Below are positions 9,846-17,781 of a DNA stretch of 64,000 nucleotides, piece after piece (within the stretch, counting starts at the first letter, position 1; the number at the start of each line of letters is the position of its first letter). The stretch spans positions 26,886 through 90,885 of the forward strand of contig JBBPIM010000006.1 in the NCBI GenBank assembly GCA_038040325.1. Reading direction: 5' to 3'. Origin of the DNA: Mayfieldus profundus. Lineage in GTDB: Bacteria > Actinomycetota > Thermoleophilia > Solirubrobacterales > 70-9. The notes under the pieces were generated by a model that made no database searches, had not been told where the DNA came from, and saw nothing but the letters and a program-made list of their open reading frames with translations. The translations under genes were made by a program, and so were the position numbers.

Positions 9846-11765
9846 TCAGCCGGTCCGATTCAGCTGCTCGTGGATCTCGCGCGCCACTTTGCCCGGCATC
9901 CCCGGCACCGCCTCCAGCTCCTCCCGCGAGGCGGCCATGAAGCGCTCGGGAGAGCCGAAGTGCTGCAGCAGCGCCCGCTTGCGAACCGGGCCCACGCCGC
10001 GCAGCTCGTCGAACACGGAGCCGGTCATCGCGTGGTCGCGGCGCCCGCGGTGGTGCTCGATCGCGAAGCGGTGCGCCTCGTCGCGGACCCGCTGCAGCAG
10101 CTTCGAGGCCTCGGAGTCCGCGGGAAGATCGAGCGGCGCCGAGCTGCCGGGGAGGAACACCTCCTCGGCTCGCTTGGCGAGGCCAATCACCGTCGCCCCG
10201 CGCTCGGTGAACGGGCGCAGGGCACGCAGCCCGGCCGACAGCTGGCCCTTGCCGCCGTCGATCACGACCAGCGAGGGCAGCGAGGCGAAGCTCTCGTCGC
10301 GCTCGGCGTCGTGCGGGGAGAGGTCGGCCTGCTGCGTGTAGCGGTTGAGGCGCCGAGCCAGCACCTCCTCCATGGCCGCAAAGTCGTCCGGACCGCCGTT
10401 TTCGTTCCTCGTTGCTCGTTGCTCGTTCCTCGTTGCTCGTTCCTCGTTCCTCGTTCCTCGTATTTTGAAGCGGCGGTAGTGCGCCTTCTTGGTGGCGCCA
10501 CCCTCGAACACCACCATCGAGGCAACGGTGTGGTCGGGCCCGAGGTTGGAGATGTCGAATCCCTCGATCCGAACCGGAAGGTCCTCCATTCCCAGCGCCT
10601 CGCGCAGCGACGAGAGCGACTCGACCCGGCGCTGCCGGCGATGCTCGCGACGCAGCCGGTCCTGGTCCAGCGCCAGCTTCGCGTTGCGCTCGGCAAGCTC
10701 CCGCAGGCGCCGCTTGTCCCCCCGCTCGGCGACGCGTACCTCGACCGGAGCGCCGCGCCGCTCGCTGAGCGCCTCGGCGAGCAGCGGCGCGCGCTCGCGC
10801 AGGTACGGGCCGACGACGATCAGGCGCGGAGCGGCGGGGGCGGCCGCGTAGTACTGGCCGATGAACTCCTCCGCCACCTCGTTCAGCTCGCGCTCGCCCT
10901 GGTTGTCGAGGTAGAAGCTCTGGCGCTCGGCGAGGATCCCGTCGCGCACCTGGAACACCTGGGCGTTGGCGTCGGTGCCCTCGGCCGCAACCCCGATCAG
11001 GTCGGCGGTCCCCACGGCCGACCCGGACACGCGCTGGCGCTCGAACAGCGAGCGGACGGCGGCGAGCCGGTCGCGATGGACCGCCGCGCGCTCGAACTGC
11101 CTCGCCCCGGCCGCCTCCTCCATCTTTGCCTGCTCGCTTCGCTCGACCTGGTTGTAACGGCCGGAGAGGAAGTCGATGATCGCGTCGATGTTGCGCCGGT
11201 ACTCGTCGCGATCCACGTAGCCGACGCAGGGCGCCCCACAGCGCTTGATGTAGTAGTCGAGGCAGGGGCTTCCCGAGCGGCGGCCCGGCTCCGGGCCCTC
11301 GCAGGTCCGGTACTGGAACAGCTTGCCGAGCAGGTCGAGGGTCTCACGCACCCGCTTGGCGCTGGAGAAGGGGCCAAAATAGGCCCGGCCGGGCCGATGC
11401 TTCTCGCGCGTGAAGTACACCCGCGGGTACTCCTCGTCGAGGCTGATGCCCACGTAGGGGTACGACTTGTCGTCGCGCAGGCGGATGTTGAAGAGGGGGC
11501 GGTGTCGCTTGATGAAGCTCTGCTCGGCCAGCAGCGCCTCCGCCTCGGTCGAGGTTGCAAGGCATTCGATCGAAGCCACTCGCCGCGTCAGCTGGCTGTC
11601 GGCGCCCGAGAAGTGCGAGTTCACGCGCTTGCGGATCGAGCGCGCCTTGCCCACGTAGAGCACCGCGCCGCCACGGTCGCGGAACAGGTAGACGCCCGGC
11701 GAGTCGGGCAGGCTGCGCCGCTGCTCAGCGAGCGCGCGATCGCGGTCTGTTGCTTCTTCGGCCAT
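9846..11765 (-). CDS. uvrC: Excinuclease ABC subunit C with a repeat-encoded insertion
   Basis: The 639-residue nuclease makes both incisions in nucleotide-excision repair. Domains in order: GIY-YIG endonuclease (SPGVYLFRDRGGAVLYVGKA), the Cys-rich linker (CLDYYIKRCGAPC), a UVR region that binds UvrB, the RNase H-like 5' nuclease (EGFDISNLGPDHTVASMVVF, LVVIDGGKGQLSAGL, LAKRAEEVFLPG) and tandem C-terminal helix-hairpin-helix motifs (ELRGVGPVRKRALLQHFGS). Between KIRG and GPDDFAAM, where relatives have only a few residues, lie about 21 extra residues encoded by a heptanucleotide tandem repeat. The ATG at 11765 (MAEEATDRD) is chosen because the longer open frame is antisense to the crotonase gene. 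A TACCCT box lies 8 bases before the ATG. Confidence 0.95.
   Translation of the reverse strand: MAEEATDRDRALAEQRRSLPDSPGVYLFRDRGGAVLYVGKARSIRKRVNSHFSGADSQLTRRVASIECLATSTEAEALLAEQSFIKRHRPLFNIRLRDDKSYPYVGISLDEEYPRVYFTREKHRPGRAYFGPFSSAKRVRETLDLLGKLFQYRTCEGPEPGRRSGSPCLDYYIKRCGAPCVGYVDRDEYRRNIDAIIDFLSGRYNQVERSEQAKMEEAAGARQFERAAVHRDRLAAVRSLFERQRVSGSAVGTADLIGVAAEGTDANAQVFQVRDGILAERQSFYLDNQGERELNEVAEEFIGQYYAAAPAAPRLIVVGPYLRERAPLLAEALSERRGAPVEVRVAERGDKRRLRELAERNAKLALDQDRLRREHRRQRRVESLSSLREALGMEDLPVRIEGFDISNLGPDHTVASMVVFEGGATKKAHYRRFKIRGTRNEERATRNEQRATRNENGGPDDFAAMEEVLARRLNRYTQQADLSPHDAERDESFASLPSLVVIDGGKGQLSAGLRALRPFTERGATVIGLAKRAEEVFLPGSSAPLDLPADSEASKLLQRVRDEAHRFAIEHHRGRRDHAMTGSVFDELRGVGPVRKRALLQHFGSPERFMAASREELEAVPGMPGKVAREIHEQLNRTG
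10402..10457. repeat. Eight tandem heptamers inside uvrC
   Basis: The plus strand has eight uninterrupted 7-mers of the form TCGTTCC or TCGTTGC (order C, G, G, C, G, C, C, C at the sixth base), followed by a partial unit TCGT. On the coding strand the units are GGAACGA/GCAACGA. Three units make 21 bases, giving the in-frame seven-residue peptide repeat ATRNEQR/ATRNEN at about residues 435-456 of UvrC. The array encodes a hydrophilic insertion in the nuclease domain rather than breaking the frame. Confidence 0.9.
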
Positions 11766-11829
11766 CAGGTCAAAGGGTAGGCTCCTGGCCACACGGCCAG
11801 TCCATCCAAGGCTCAGAAACGGAGACCAG
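11766..11829. promoter_or_regulatory. Divergent promoter region between uvrC and the crotonase gene
   Basis: This 64-base region separates two divergent genes. Toward uvrC, a TACCCT box lies 8 bases before the ATG. Toward the crotonase gene, a TAGGCT box (11778-11783) would start RNA near 11790. An inverted repeat CTGGCC-acac-GGCCAG (11785-11800) lies in the middle and could be an operator or a leader hairpin. A GGAGA sits just before the ATG at 11830. Confidence 0.45.
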
Positions 11830-12654
11830 ATGACCACCGAGACGCTCAGCCCACCCGAGCTGGAGACGATGCAGCTCGAGATCGACGGCCAGATCGGGAC
11901 GCTCACTCTCAACCGTCCCGACGCTCTCAACGCGATGAGCCCGGAGATGATCGGCGAGTTCACGGTGGCCTTCGCATGGCTCGCCGACCGCGCCCCGCTG
12001 CGCGCTCTGATCATCACCGGCGCCGGAAGGGCGTTCTCGTCCGGAGGCGACGTCACCTGGTTCGAAAAGGGCGTGCAATCGGATGACTTCGACCTGCCGG
12101 CCGACGTGCGCCGCGGCGCCGAGGTGCTGCACCAGGCGATCGTCGACATGCAGCGCATCCCCTATCCGGTGATCGCAGCCGTCAACGGCCCGGCCGCCGG
12201 CGCCGGCTTCTCGATGGCACTCGCCAGCGACATCCGGATCGCCGCCGAGAGTGCGTTCTTCGCCTGCGCCTACGGGCGCATCGGCGCCTCGCCGGACGGC
12301 GGCATGACCTACTTCCTGCCGCGGGTCGTGGGCCCGAGCCGGGCGCTGGAGATCCTGCTCAACGACCCCAACATGACCGCCCAGGACGCGCTTGCCGAGC
12401 GCCTCGTCTCCGAGGTGGTCCCGGACGGCGAGCTGATGGAGCGGGCGCGGGAGAAGGCCGAGAAGCTCGCCGCAAAGGCCCCGCACTACGTGCGGATGGC
12501 GAAGCTGCTGTGCGGGCAGAGCATTCAGAACAGCCTCACCGAGCACCTCCAGCTCGAGCGCCACGGGATCGCCGACAGCATGGCCACCGAGGACCTGCAC
12601 GCAGGCGTCACGGCCTTCTTCGGAGGCGAGAAGCCCGAGTTCAGCGGCCGCTGA
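11830..12654 (+). CDS. Enoyl-CoA hydratase/isomerase family protein
   Basis: The 274-residue crotonase-fold protein has the oxyanion-hole strands GAGRAFSSGGDVTWFEK and NGPAAGAGFSMALASDIRIA. The downstream catalytic region reads GRIGASPDGGMTYFLPRVVG. True hydratases normally have Glu-rich PE..GIIPG..GG here; the Asp before GG resembles isomerase-type members such as PaaG (SPD/VPDSGG with FLPR). I therefore favour an enoyl-CoA isomerase or ring-oxepin isomerase-like activity over a simple hydratase. This is inferred from family patterns. It is a single plus-strand gene, divergent from uvrC. Confidence 0.85.
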   Translation: MTTETLSPPELETMQLEIDGQIGTLTLNRPDALNAMSPEMIGEFTVAFAWLADRAPLRALIITGAGRAFSSGGDVTWFEKGVQSDDFDLPADVRRGAEVLHQAIVDMQRIPYPVIAAVNGPAAGAGFSMALASDIRIAAESAFFACAYGRIGASPDGGMTYFLPRVVGPSRALEILLNDPNMTAQDALAERLVSEVVPDGELMERAREKAEKLAAKAPHYVRMAKLLCGQSIQNSLTEHLQLERHGIADSMATEDLHAGVTAFFGGEKPEFSGR

Positions 12655-12719
12655 CCGTCGGACCCGACGGTCGCGGCGGTAGAGTTCGCGGCAGGCTTAC
12701 GACCATGAAAGGACCTCGG

Positions 12720-13148
12720 ATGAAGAAGGCAACCGCTCTGTTCCTTGTGCTGTCCGCACTCGCCCTCGCCGCCTGCGGCGGCGGCGGCGATGACACGACC
12801 GCGGCGACCGGCGGGGAGACGACTGCTGCCCAGGGCGGCGGTGGTGGCGGCGGAGGCGGTGGCGGCGAGACGCTGAAGCTCTCGGCCGACCCCAGCGGCG
12901 CCTTCAAGTACAACACCGACCAGCTCAGCGCCAAGGCCGGCCCGGTGACGATCGACTTCGACAACCCGGCTGCGGTGTCCCACGACGTCACCATCGAGAA
13001 GGACGGCAGCGAGGTCGCCGCCTCGGACCTGGTGGCGGCTGGGAGCACCTCGGTGACGGCTCAGCTGAAGCCGGGCGAGTACACCTACTACTGCAGCGTG
13101 CCGGGGCATCGCGAAGGCGGCATGGAAGGCACCCTGACCGTCAAGTAG
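12720..13148 (+). CDS. Cupredoxin-domain lipoprotein
   Basis: The 142-residue secreted protein begins with a lipoprotein signal (MKKATALFLVLSALALAAC, lipidated Cys19). A Thr/Gly-rich linker with eleven consecutive glycines follows, then a plastocyanin/azurin-like domain. Type I copper ligands are visible: His in AVSHDVTI, Cys and His in YYCSVPGH, and Met in EGGMEG. It is probably a cell-surface electron carrier or copper-binding protein. The start at 12720 is chosen over ATG 12705 because AAAGGA (12708-12713) sits seven bases before it. Confidence 0.88.
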   Translation: MKKATALFLVLSALALAACGGGGDDTTAATGGETTAAQGGGGGGGGGGGETLKLSADPSGAFKYNTDQLSAKAGPVTIDFDNPAAVSHDVTIEKDGSEVAASDLVAAGSTSVTAQLKPGEYTYYCSVPGHREGGMEGTLTVK

Positions 13149-13191
13149 TCCCAGCGTCCGCGACGCTTTGTTGAGGCGGCCGCCCTCCGGG

Positions 13192-13283
13192 GCCGGCCGT
13201 TGCGGCGGCCGGCCCGACCGTTCTGGCCCGGCTCAACAGTTGAAGCGGCGCCATTTTCACCCTCTCCGCGGGCGGAAATGGCG
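13192..13283. terminator. Convergent hairpins between the cupredoxin and MaoC genes
   Basis: Two inverted repeats lie between converging genes. GCCGGCCG (13192-13199) pairs with CGGCCGGC (13206-13213). CGCCATTT (13249-13256) pairs with AAATGGCG (13276-13283) across a 19-base loop. Neither has a long T-tract, but the position between two gene ends suggests bidirectional termination or mRNA 3'-end protection. Confidence 0.5.
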
Positions 13284-13294
13284 ACAGTTCCGAT

Positions 13295-13762
13295 TTACTC
13301 CGGTAGGGCGCGGCCGACGCTGTCGGCGACGCAGCAGGGCTTGTCCGCGCCCTCGACCTCGAGCGTGAAGCGGGTGACGACCTGCCACCAGCCGTCGCCC
13401 ACGTCCTCGACCTCGACGATCTCGGCCTTGGCGCGAACCTTGCTTCCGGCCGGCACGGGCGCCGGGAAGCGCACCTTGTTCCAGCCGTAGTTGACGCCGA
13501 GCTTGAAGCCGCTGGACTGGATCAGGTCCTGGCGAAAGCCGTCGATCAGCGAGAGCGTGAGGTTGCCGTGGGCAATGGTGCCGCCGAACGGGCTCTCCTC
13601 CTTTGCGCGCTCGACGTCCACGTGGATCCACTGATGGTCGCCGGAGAGGTCGGCGAAGGCGTTGATGTCTTCCTGGGTGACCTCGCGCCAGTCGCCCGGC
13701 CCCACCTCCTTGCCGAGAAGCTCCTTGACGCCCTCGATGCCCTTGATTTCCGCCAGTGCCAC
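13295..13762 (-). CDS. MaoC-like (hot-dog fold) dehydratase
   Basis: The 155-residue protein carries the R-hydratase signature NAFADLSGDHQWIHVDVERA followed by SPFGGTIAHGNLTLSL, with catalytic Asp and His. Members hydrate trans-2-enoyl-CoA to (R)-3-hydroxyacyl-CoA or act as NodN-like dehydratases. The start is GTG at 13760-13762 (VALAEIKGIEG); longer frames run into the 3' end of the upstream gene, whose stop is 11 bases away. The metabolic partner is unknown, because the neighbours are cell-wall and pilus genes. Confidence 0.87.
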   Translation of the reverse strand: MALAEIKGIEGVKELLGKEVGPGDWREVTQEDINAFADLSGDHQWIHVDVERAKEESPFGGTIAHGNLTLSLIDGFRQDLIQSSGFKLGVNYGWNKVRFPAPVPAGSKVRAKAEIVEVEDVGDGWWQVVTRFTLEVEGADKPCCVADSVGRALPE

Positions 13763-13773
13763 GGCCGCGGAGC

Positions 13774-15729
13774 CTACTCGACCAACCGCACCTCGAACGG
13801 CGGGCTGATCAGCGCTCCGGCGCCGTCGAGCAGGGCGAGGATGCGGGCGACGTAGGCGACAGTCTCGGGGTATGGCGGGATGCAGCGGCAACCCGCCACC
13901 GCCCCCTCACCTGCGTTGTAGGCGGCCAGCGCCAGGCGCACCGAGCCGAGGCTGCGTAGCAGGTCCGACATCAGGTGGGCTTGGGCGTCGATCGCGGCCT
14001 CGGGGTCGAAGGGGTTCCGCAATCCGTAGGACGCCGCCGTCGAGGGCATGAACTGGGCGATCCCCTGGGCGCCTGCGAACGATACGGCGCCCGGGTCGAA
14101 CCCGGACTCCGCCATCAGCTGGGCGGCGAGCAGCGCCGCGGACACATTCCAACGGGCGGCAGATCGCAGCAGCGGCCCCCGGAACCGGACGGGCACGAAC
14201 TCCGGCAGTCCCCCGGCGCCGTCGGCACGGGGGTCCGCCGCGCTGCCGCCGGGACCGGCCAGCTCGCCCGCGGCCGAGCACGGCGGCGGCCCGGCGATGT
14301 AGCCGAAGTGCCATGCCTCCCAGGAGTAACGGCGCAGGAAGCCGAAGCGCCGAGCGTTGGCGGCCAGCCAGGCGTAGGCGCCGGGCGGCCCGAGGTCGAG
14401 CTCGGTAGCGCAGCGGTGCAGCGACTGGCCCGGGGGCGCGACCCAGGTGGGATCGGGATGCGCGGCGAACAGCTCGGCCTGCTCGGCATCGGAGCGAAAG
14501 CCCGAGGTGACGGTCAGCACCAGCCCCGCACGCGAGGCGGCAGCCGCCATGCGGTCGAAGGCGGCGGCGACGTCGGGGCGCATCGGCTTTCCCTGCCGAT
14601 AGGCGAGCGGGCCCGAGTAGCCGCCGCCACTCGCATAGGCGGGCAGGTCCGCCGCACCACCGGCTGGCGCAGTCGCCTCGGCCACCGCGTAGACGACCAC
14701 CGGCTCGCGGCGCTCGCTTCCGGCCCTGTGCTCGTCGCCGGCCTCGAGCTCCCCGACCAGGGTGACGCGGGCGCGCAGCGGTGGAAAGGCCTCGGCGTCG
14801 GGGAAGCGGATCCGCACCCGTTGAGGATCTGCGCCGTTCGCGTCCGCCGCCCGCAGCGCCGCGGAGCGGGCGCGCCGGAGGTACTCCGCCCGGCCGATGC
14901 GGGCCGGGTTGACCGACCCGTCGGGGAGGCGTGCGGGGGCGGTGACCCGGGGCAGGTCGTCACGCATCGAACGAGCAGCCGAAAGCGCCGCCAGGTCGGC
15001 GGCACGCTGGAGGCGCCCCTTGCCGGTCAGCGCGCCGGCGATCGAGACCACGGCCAGGACGCCGATCATCAGGATCGCGATCGCGCCGACGACCGCCGGC
15101 AGCGCCTGGCCCCCCGCACCCAGCAGCAGGCGCGACCAGCGGCGCAGGCGCGGCTCCTCCGGGCCACCGACACGCACCCCGGCCAGGGCCCGCCGCGCCG
15201 CCGCCCAACCCGGCCCACGCGAGGCGACCCGCACGCACACTCCGCGGTGGTGCAGGTCGCGCACCGCCAGCGACACCAGCGCGCGATCGCGGGGGAGCTC
15301 GGCCCGCAGCAGGGCACCACGGACGCACAGGCCCCGGTGCGCAAGCGCCTCCTGCCAGAGGTTCGGGGCTACGTGCAACACGCAGGCACCGGATCGCGGC
15401 AGCAGCTCCACCGCCGCCGCGGCCCGGTCGAGGACCTCGGGACAGACTGGCAGCCCAAGCTGGCAGACAAGGCCGCGCGCCACCGCGTCTCCTGCCGCGG
15501 TCCCCGCCAGCCGTTCCTCCAGCTCGCGCGCGGCCGGCGAGGCCAGCAGGGTGGCGCGCCGCGCCCGCGCCGGCAGGCCGACCTCGATCAGGAGGGTCGG
15601 GCGCTCGCCTTCCGCCGCCGCCACCGCGATCGCCGCGGCCAGAGCGTCGCCGCCCCGGGCCCCGCCCACCGACGTGACCAGCAGCGAGCTCGGCGTCGAA
15701 GCCGCTGCCACCTGCCGGGCGTCGCTCAT
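13774..15729 (-). CDS. Four-part fusion: degenerate ParA/CpaE-like, TadG-like anchor, VanY DD-carboxypeptidase, SLT transglycosylase
   Basis: The 651-residue protein starts at an ATG that overlaps the upstream TadE stop as ATGA. Residues about 15-190 resemble a MinD/CpaE ATPase that has lost the Walker lysine (SLLVTSVGGARGGDALAAAI). Residues 207-232 form a TadG-like membrane segment (GQALPAVVGAIAILMIGVLA followed by QRAADLAALSAAR). Residues 380-480 are an M15B/VanY domain (SGFRSDAEQAELF, SLHRCATELDLG, EAWHFGYIAG) with zinc ligands His438, Asp445 and His474. Residues 525-615 are a lytic transglycosylase (AAQLMAESGFDPGAVS with catalytic Glu541, GAQGIAQFMPSTAASYG, LAAYNAGEG). One membrane span would place both wall enzymes outside. 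It probably opens peptidoglycan for the pseudopilins encoded just upstream. Confidence 0.85.
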   Translation of the reverse strand: MSDARQVAAASTPSSLLVTSVGGARGGDALAAAIAVAAAEGERPTLLIEVGLPARARRATLLASPAARELEERLAGTAAGDAVARGLVCQLGLPVCPEVLDRAAAAVELLPRSGACVLHVAPNLWQEALAHRGLCVRGALLRAELPRDRALVSLAVRDLHHRGVCVRVASRGPGWAAARRALAGVRVGGPEEPRLRRWSRLLLGAGGQALPAVVGAIAILMIGVLAVVSIAGALTGKGRLQRAADLAALSAARSMRDDLPRVTAPARLPDGSVNPARIGRAEYLRRARSAALRAADANGADPQRVRIRFPDAEAFPPLRARVTLVGELEAGDEHRAGSERREPVVVYAVAEATAPAGGAADLPAYASGGGYSGPLAYRQGKPMRPDVAAAFDRMAAAASRAGLVLTVTSGFRSDAEQAELFAAHPDPTWVAPPGQSLHRCATELDLGPPGAYAWLAANARRFGFLRRYSWEAWHFGYIAGPPPCSAAGELAGPGGSAADPRADGAGGLPEFVPVRFRGPLLRSAARWNVSAALLAAQLMAESGFDPGAVSFAGAQGIAQFMPSTAASYGLRNPFDPEAAIDAQAHLMSDLLRSLGSVRLALAAYNAGEGAVAGCRCIPPYPETVAYVARILALLDGAGALISPPFEVRLVE

Positions 15730-16064
15730 CGCGCCCTCCGCACCCACGCAGAGGAGCTCACGGCGAGCTTCTCGGACAGCGCCGGAACAGGCGAGGGCGT
15801 ACGCAGCCGCACCGTTACCCGCCCGCCCCTGATCTCGACCGAGGCGCGCTCGCGCGCCCATCCGGGCAGCGCGTCGCGCACCGCCTGCTCGGGCTGGGCC
15901 CGGGAGGCGAGCGCGATCGCCCCCGCCTCGGCGGCGCCGTCGGCCAGGGTCAGGGCAAGCCCCGCCGCCAGCAGCTGCAGCGCCAGCAGCGCTGCCAACA
16001 GCAGGGCCGGAAGCCCGGCGACCAGCTCGACCGAGGCCTGGCCGCGCTCAGCGTGCAGCCGCAT
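15726..16064 (-). CDS. TadE-like pseudopilin
   Basis: The 112-residue protein has a short cytoplasmic start, then RGQASVELVAGLPALLLAAL, the TadE pattern of a polar G-x-A/S-x-V-E motif leading into a transmembrane helix. A small extracellular region (about 70 residues) follows. TadE/TadF proteins are minor pilins of Tad/Flp pili. It overlaps the upstream TadE-like gene by 17 bases and the fusion gene by 4, so the three are one translational unit. Confidence 0.75.
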   Translation of the reverse strand: MRLHAERGQASVELVAGLPALLLAALLALQLLAAGLALTLADGAAEAGAIALASRAQPEQAVRDALPGWARERASVEIRGGRVTVRLRTPSPVPALSEKLAVSSSAWVRRAR

Positions 16065-16425
16065 CGGACGTTCCCAGCGAGGAGCGCGCGTCGACGCTCA
16101 GCGGCGGAAGCACGGACAGAAGCTCCGGCACCCTGACCCGCACGCGCACGCCGTCCCCGTCGCGCACCGAGGCGCCCTGTCGCAGCGCCGGCGGCAGCGC
16201 CCGCAGCGCCGCTCCCCCGGCCTCCCCGCCCACGTGAGCAGCTCGGGCGCCGGCCCGCGCCGCGATGCCGGCGGACCACAGCGAGGCGCCGGCCAGCGCG
16301 ACCTGCGCCGCCACCAGCAGCGCCAGCCCGAGCATCGGTATCACCGCGATCAGCTCGACCGAGGCGGAGCCGCGTTGCCTGACCGGGGCTTCGCTGGGGC
16401 GGGCGGACTGAACTCGGAGCAGCAT
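16048..16425 (-). CDS. TadE-like pseudopilin
   Basis: The 125-residue protein begins with a 16-residue basic leader, then QRGSASVELIAVIPMLGLALL, the processing and transmembrane motif of TadE proteins. An Ala/Gly-rich periplasmic-side region follows (GIAARAGARAAHVGGEAGG). It is the first gene of the small Tad-like operon. No Flp major pilin, TadA ATPase or TadBC membrane genes are seen on this side, so those must be elsewhere or absent. Confidence 0.75.
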   Translation of the reverse strand: MLLRVQSARPSEAPVRQRGSASVELIAVIPMLGLALLVAAQVALAGASLWSAGIAARAGARAAHVGGEAGGAALRALPPALRQGASVRDGDGVRVRVRVPELLSVLPPLSVDARSSLGTSDAAAR

Positions 16426-16498
16426 GCGCCGACGCTCGCAGGTGGCGGGGCGTGGATGACACGCGAAATCGAAAGATTCCGCGACTAACGACTCGCGA

Positions 16499-17332
16499 TC
16501 AGTCGTGCATTAGCTGGTGCAGCGCCTCGACGATAAGGCGTGGCTCCTCGGCAACCTGCAGGTAGGAGAACCGCAGCACCTGGTAGCCCAAGAGGCGCAG
16601 TTGCAGGTCGCGGGCGTGATCGTCTTCGAAGGCTTGGCGGCCGCGGTGGTAACGGTAGCCGTCGGTCTCGACGATCAATGCCTGCTCGCGCCAGAAGAAA
16701 TCCACTACGAACGGCCCGACCTTCGCGTTGACCTCCGGGGTGGGAAAGCGGTGGCGGCGGCAGAGACGCAGGAAGCGGTGCTCGAGCTCGCTTCGAGTGC
16801 GGTCGAGGTCCTGGTCTTCTTCAAGGGGAAGCCCCAGAACCGCTGCCTGGCGCGTCGCTTGACGAAGGGTGACCGCATCGACGTGGCGGCCCAGGTCGGC
16901 CAGGGTACGGATCGGGCTTGTGAGGGGGATGTTCCGGCGGCGGGTCACCAACGTCAGGTTGAGGGTGCGCGAGCGGTGGAGATGGATGCCCTGGCGCTTG
17001 GCGCGACTTCCCGCGTCCGGGACGGTCACGTGGATGGGGCCGGGCACCGCCGGCAGCAGCCCCCATAAGGCTGCTGCCGAGCGGTGACTGAGGACGGCGC
17101 CTCTTCCGCAGGCCAGCACGGCGGCCATCCATCTGCCCTCCTGGCTCACGCCTCCGTGTCCGATCGCGTATACGCCGCGGTGGAGCCGGTGGAGCGTTCC
17201 CGCTCGTACACGTCGAAGCACGGCGTACCTGTCGAGACCGGCGGATTCGAGCTGCTGGACGGAAACTACCCCGTGCTGCCGAGTCGCGATCTGGGCAGCT
17301 AACTGGCCGGGTGCGGCGCGTTTGTTGCGCAT
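16499..17332 (-). CDS. AbiEi-type winged-helix plus DUF559 nuclease-like protein
   Basis: The 277-residue protein starts at ATG 17332 (MRNKRAAPGQLAAQIA); a longer frame exists but extends under the next gene. Residues 10-60 match the AbiEi/transcriptional-regulator N-terminal winged helix (HGVVSVQQLESAGLDRYAVL, LHRLHRGVYAIG). The C-terminus (VDFFWREQALIVETDGYRYH, then RDLQLRLLGYQVLRFSY) is a DUF559 / very-short-patch-like endonuclease fold. Such proteins are widespread, usually solitary, in actinobacteria and are annotated as type IV antitoxin-like. No toxin gene is adjacent. A perfect inverted repeat covers the start codon. Confidence 0.8.
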   Translation of the reverse strand: MRNKRAAPGQLAAQIATRQHGVVSVQQLESAGLDRYAVLRRVRAGTLHRLHRGVYAIGHGGVSQEGRWMAAVLACGRGAVLSHRSAAALWGLLPAVPGPIHVTVPDAGSRAKRQGIHLHRSRTLNLTLVTRRRNIPLTSPIRTLADLGRHVDAVTLRQATRQAAVLGLPLEEDQDLDRTRSELEHRFLRLCRRHRFPTPEVNAKVGPFVVDFFWREQALIVETDGYRYHRGRQAFEDDHARDLQLRLLGYQVLRFSYLQVAEEPRLIVEALHQLMHD

Positions 17333-17340
17333 AGCGCAAC
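17324..17340. promoter_or_regulatory. Inverted repeat across the AbiEi/DUF559 start codon
   Basis: GTTGCGC-ata-GCGCAAC is a perfect 7-bp inverted repeat whose centre is the start codon of the minus-strand gene. It could be a binding site for the protein's own winged helix, or an mRNA hairpin hiding the start. Confidence 0.45.
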
Positions 17341-17402
17341 TAAGTCGCCGCGGAGGGCGGTTCGCCCCCTGCCGCGAGCCTAGTTCGCCCCCGGCTGCGA
17401 CG

Positions 17403-17762
17403 CTAGTACGTGTTGGCCTCGATCCAGATCCGCCAGATCGCCGCAACAGAGGCGCCCAGCAGGACGATCCAGGCCAGGGTGCCTCCGCCGGAGTTGAAGA
17501 ACTCGTCGGTGCCGGCGATCAGCAGCGCGATCAGGCCCAGCGCCCCGAACAGGATCGCCCGACGGCCGTCGCTGAGGGTCGCCATGGTGAGCTGGTTCTG
17601 GCGGTAGAGCGTGTAGGCGAAGGCGGCCAGCGCCGCCAGAAAGCCCATCGTGAGCGCGGTCAGCACGGTATTGGCGGCGTTTCCCCCGCCCGGCACGAAG
17701 GCGACACCGAGCGCCAGCACCAAAATGATCAGCACGTTGCGAACGTGCTTAAGGCCGCGCAT
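17403..17762 (-). CDS. Small membrane protein of unknown function
   Basis: The 119-residue protein has four hydrophobic segments: VLIILVLALGVAFVPG, VLTALTMGFLAALAAFAYTL, AILFGALGLIALLIAG and LAWIVLLGASVAAIWRIWI. A short basic start (MRGLKHVR) is consistent with positive-inside topology. I do not recognise the family. It lies 19 bases downstream of a second small membrane gene and the pit gene, and its 5' part is where the longer DUF559 frame would have extended. Confidence 0.65.
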   Translation of the reverse strand: MRGLKHVRNVLIILVLALGVAFVPGGGNAANTVLTALTMGFLAALAAFAYTLYRQNQLTMATLSDGRRAILFGALGLIALLIAGTDEFFNSGGGTLAWIVLLGASVAAIWRIWIEANTY

Positions 17763-17781
17763 GGACGGGATTGTAGGCCGC

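Noticed and set aside
10402..10457. CRISPR array
   Set aside because: The units are 7 bases in direct tandem with no spacers and no cas genes nearby.
11766..12158. N-terminal extension of uvrC to 12158
   Set aside because: The added residues are antisense to the crotonase gene and are not similar to UvrC. The family starts close to the GIY-YIG domain at ATG 11765.
13975..16488. An 837-codon plus-strand frame
   Set aside because: It is antisense to the VanY-SLT fusion and TadE genes, whose catalytic motifs are intact.
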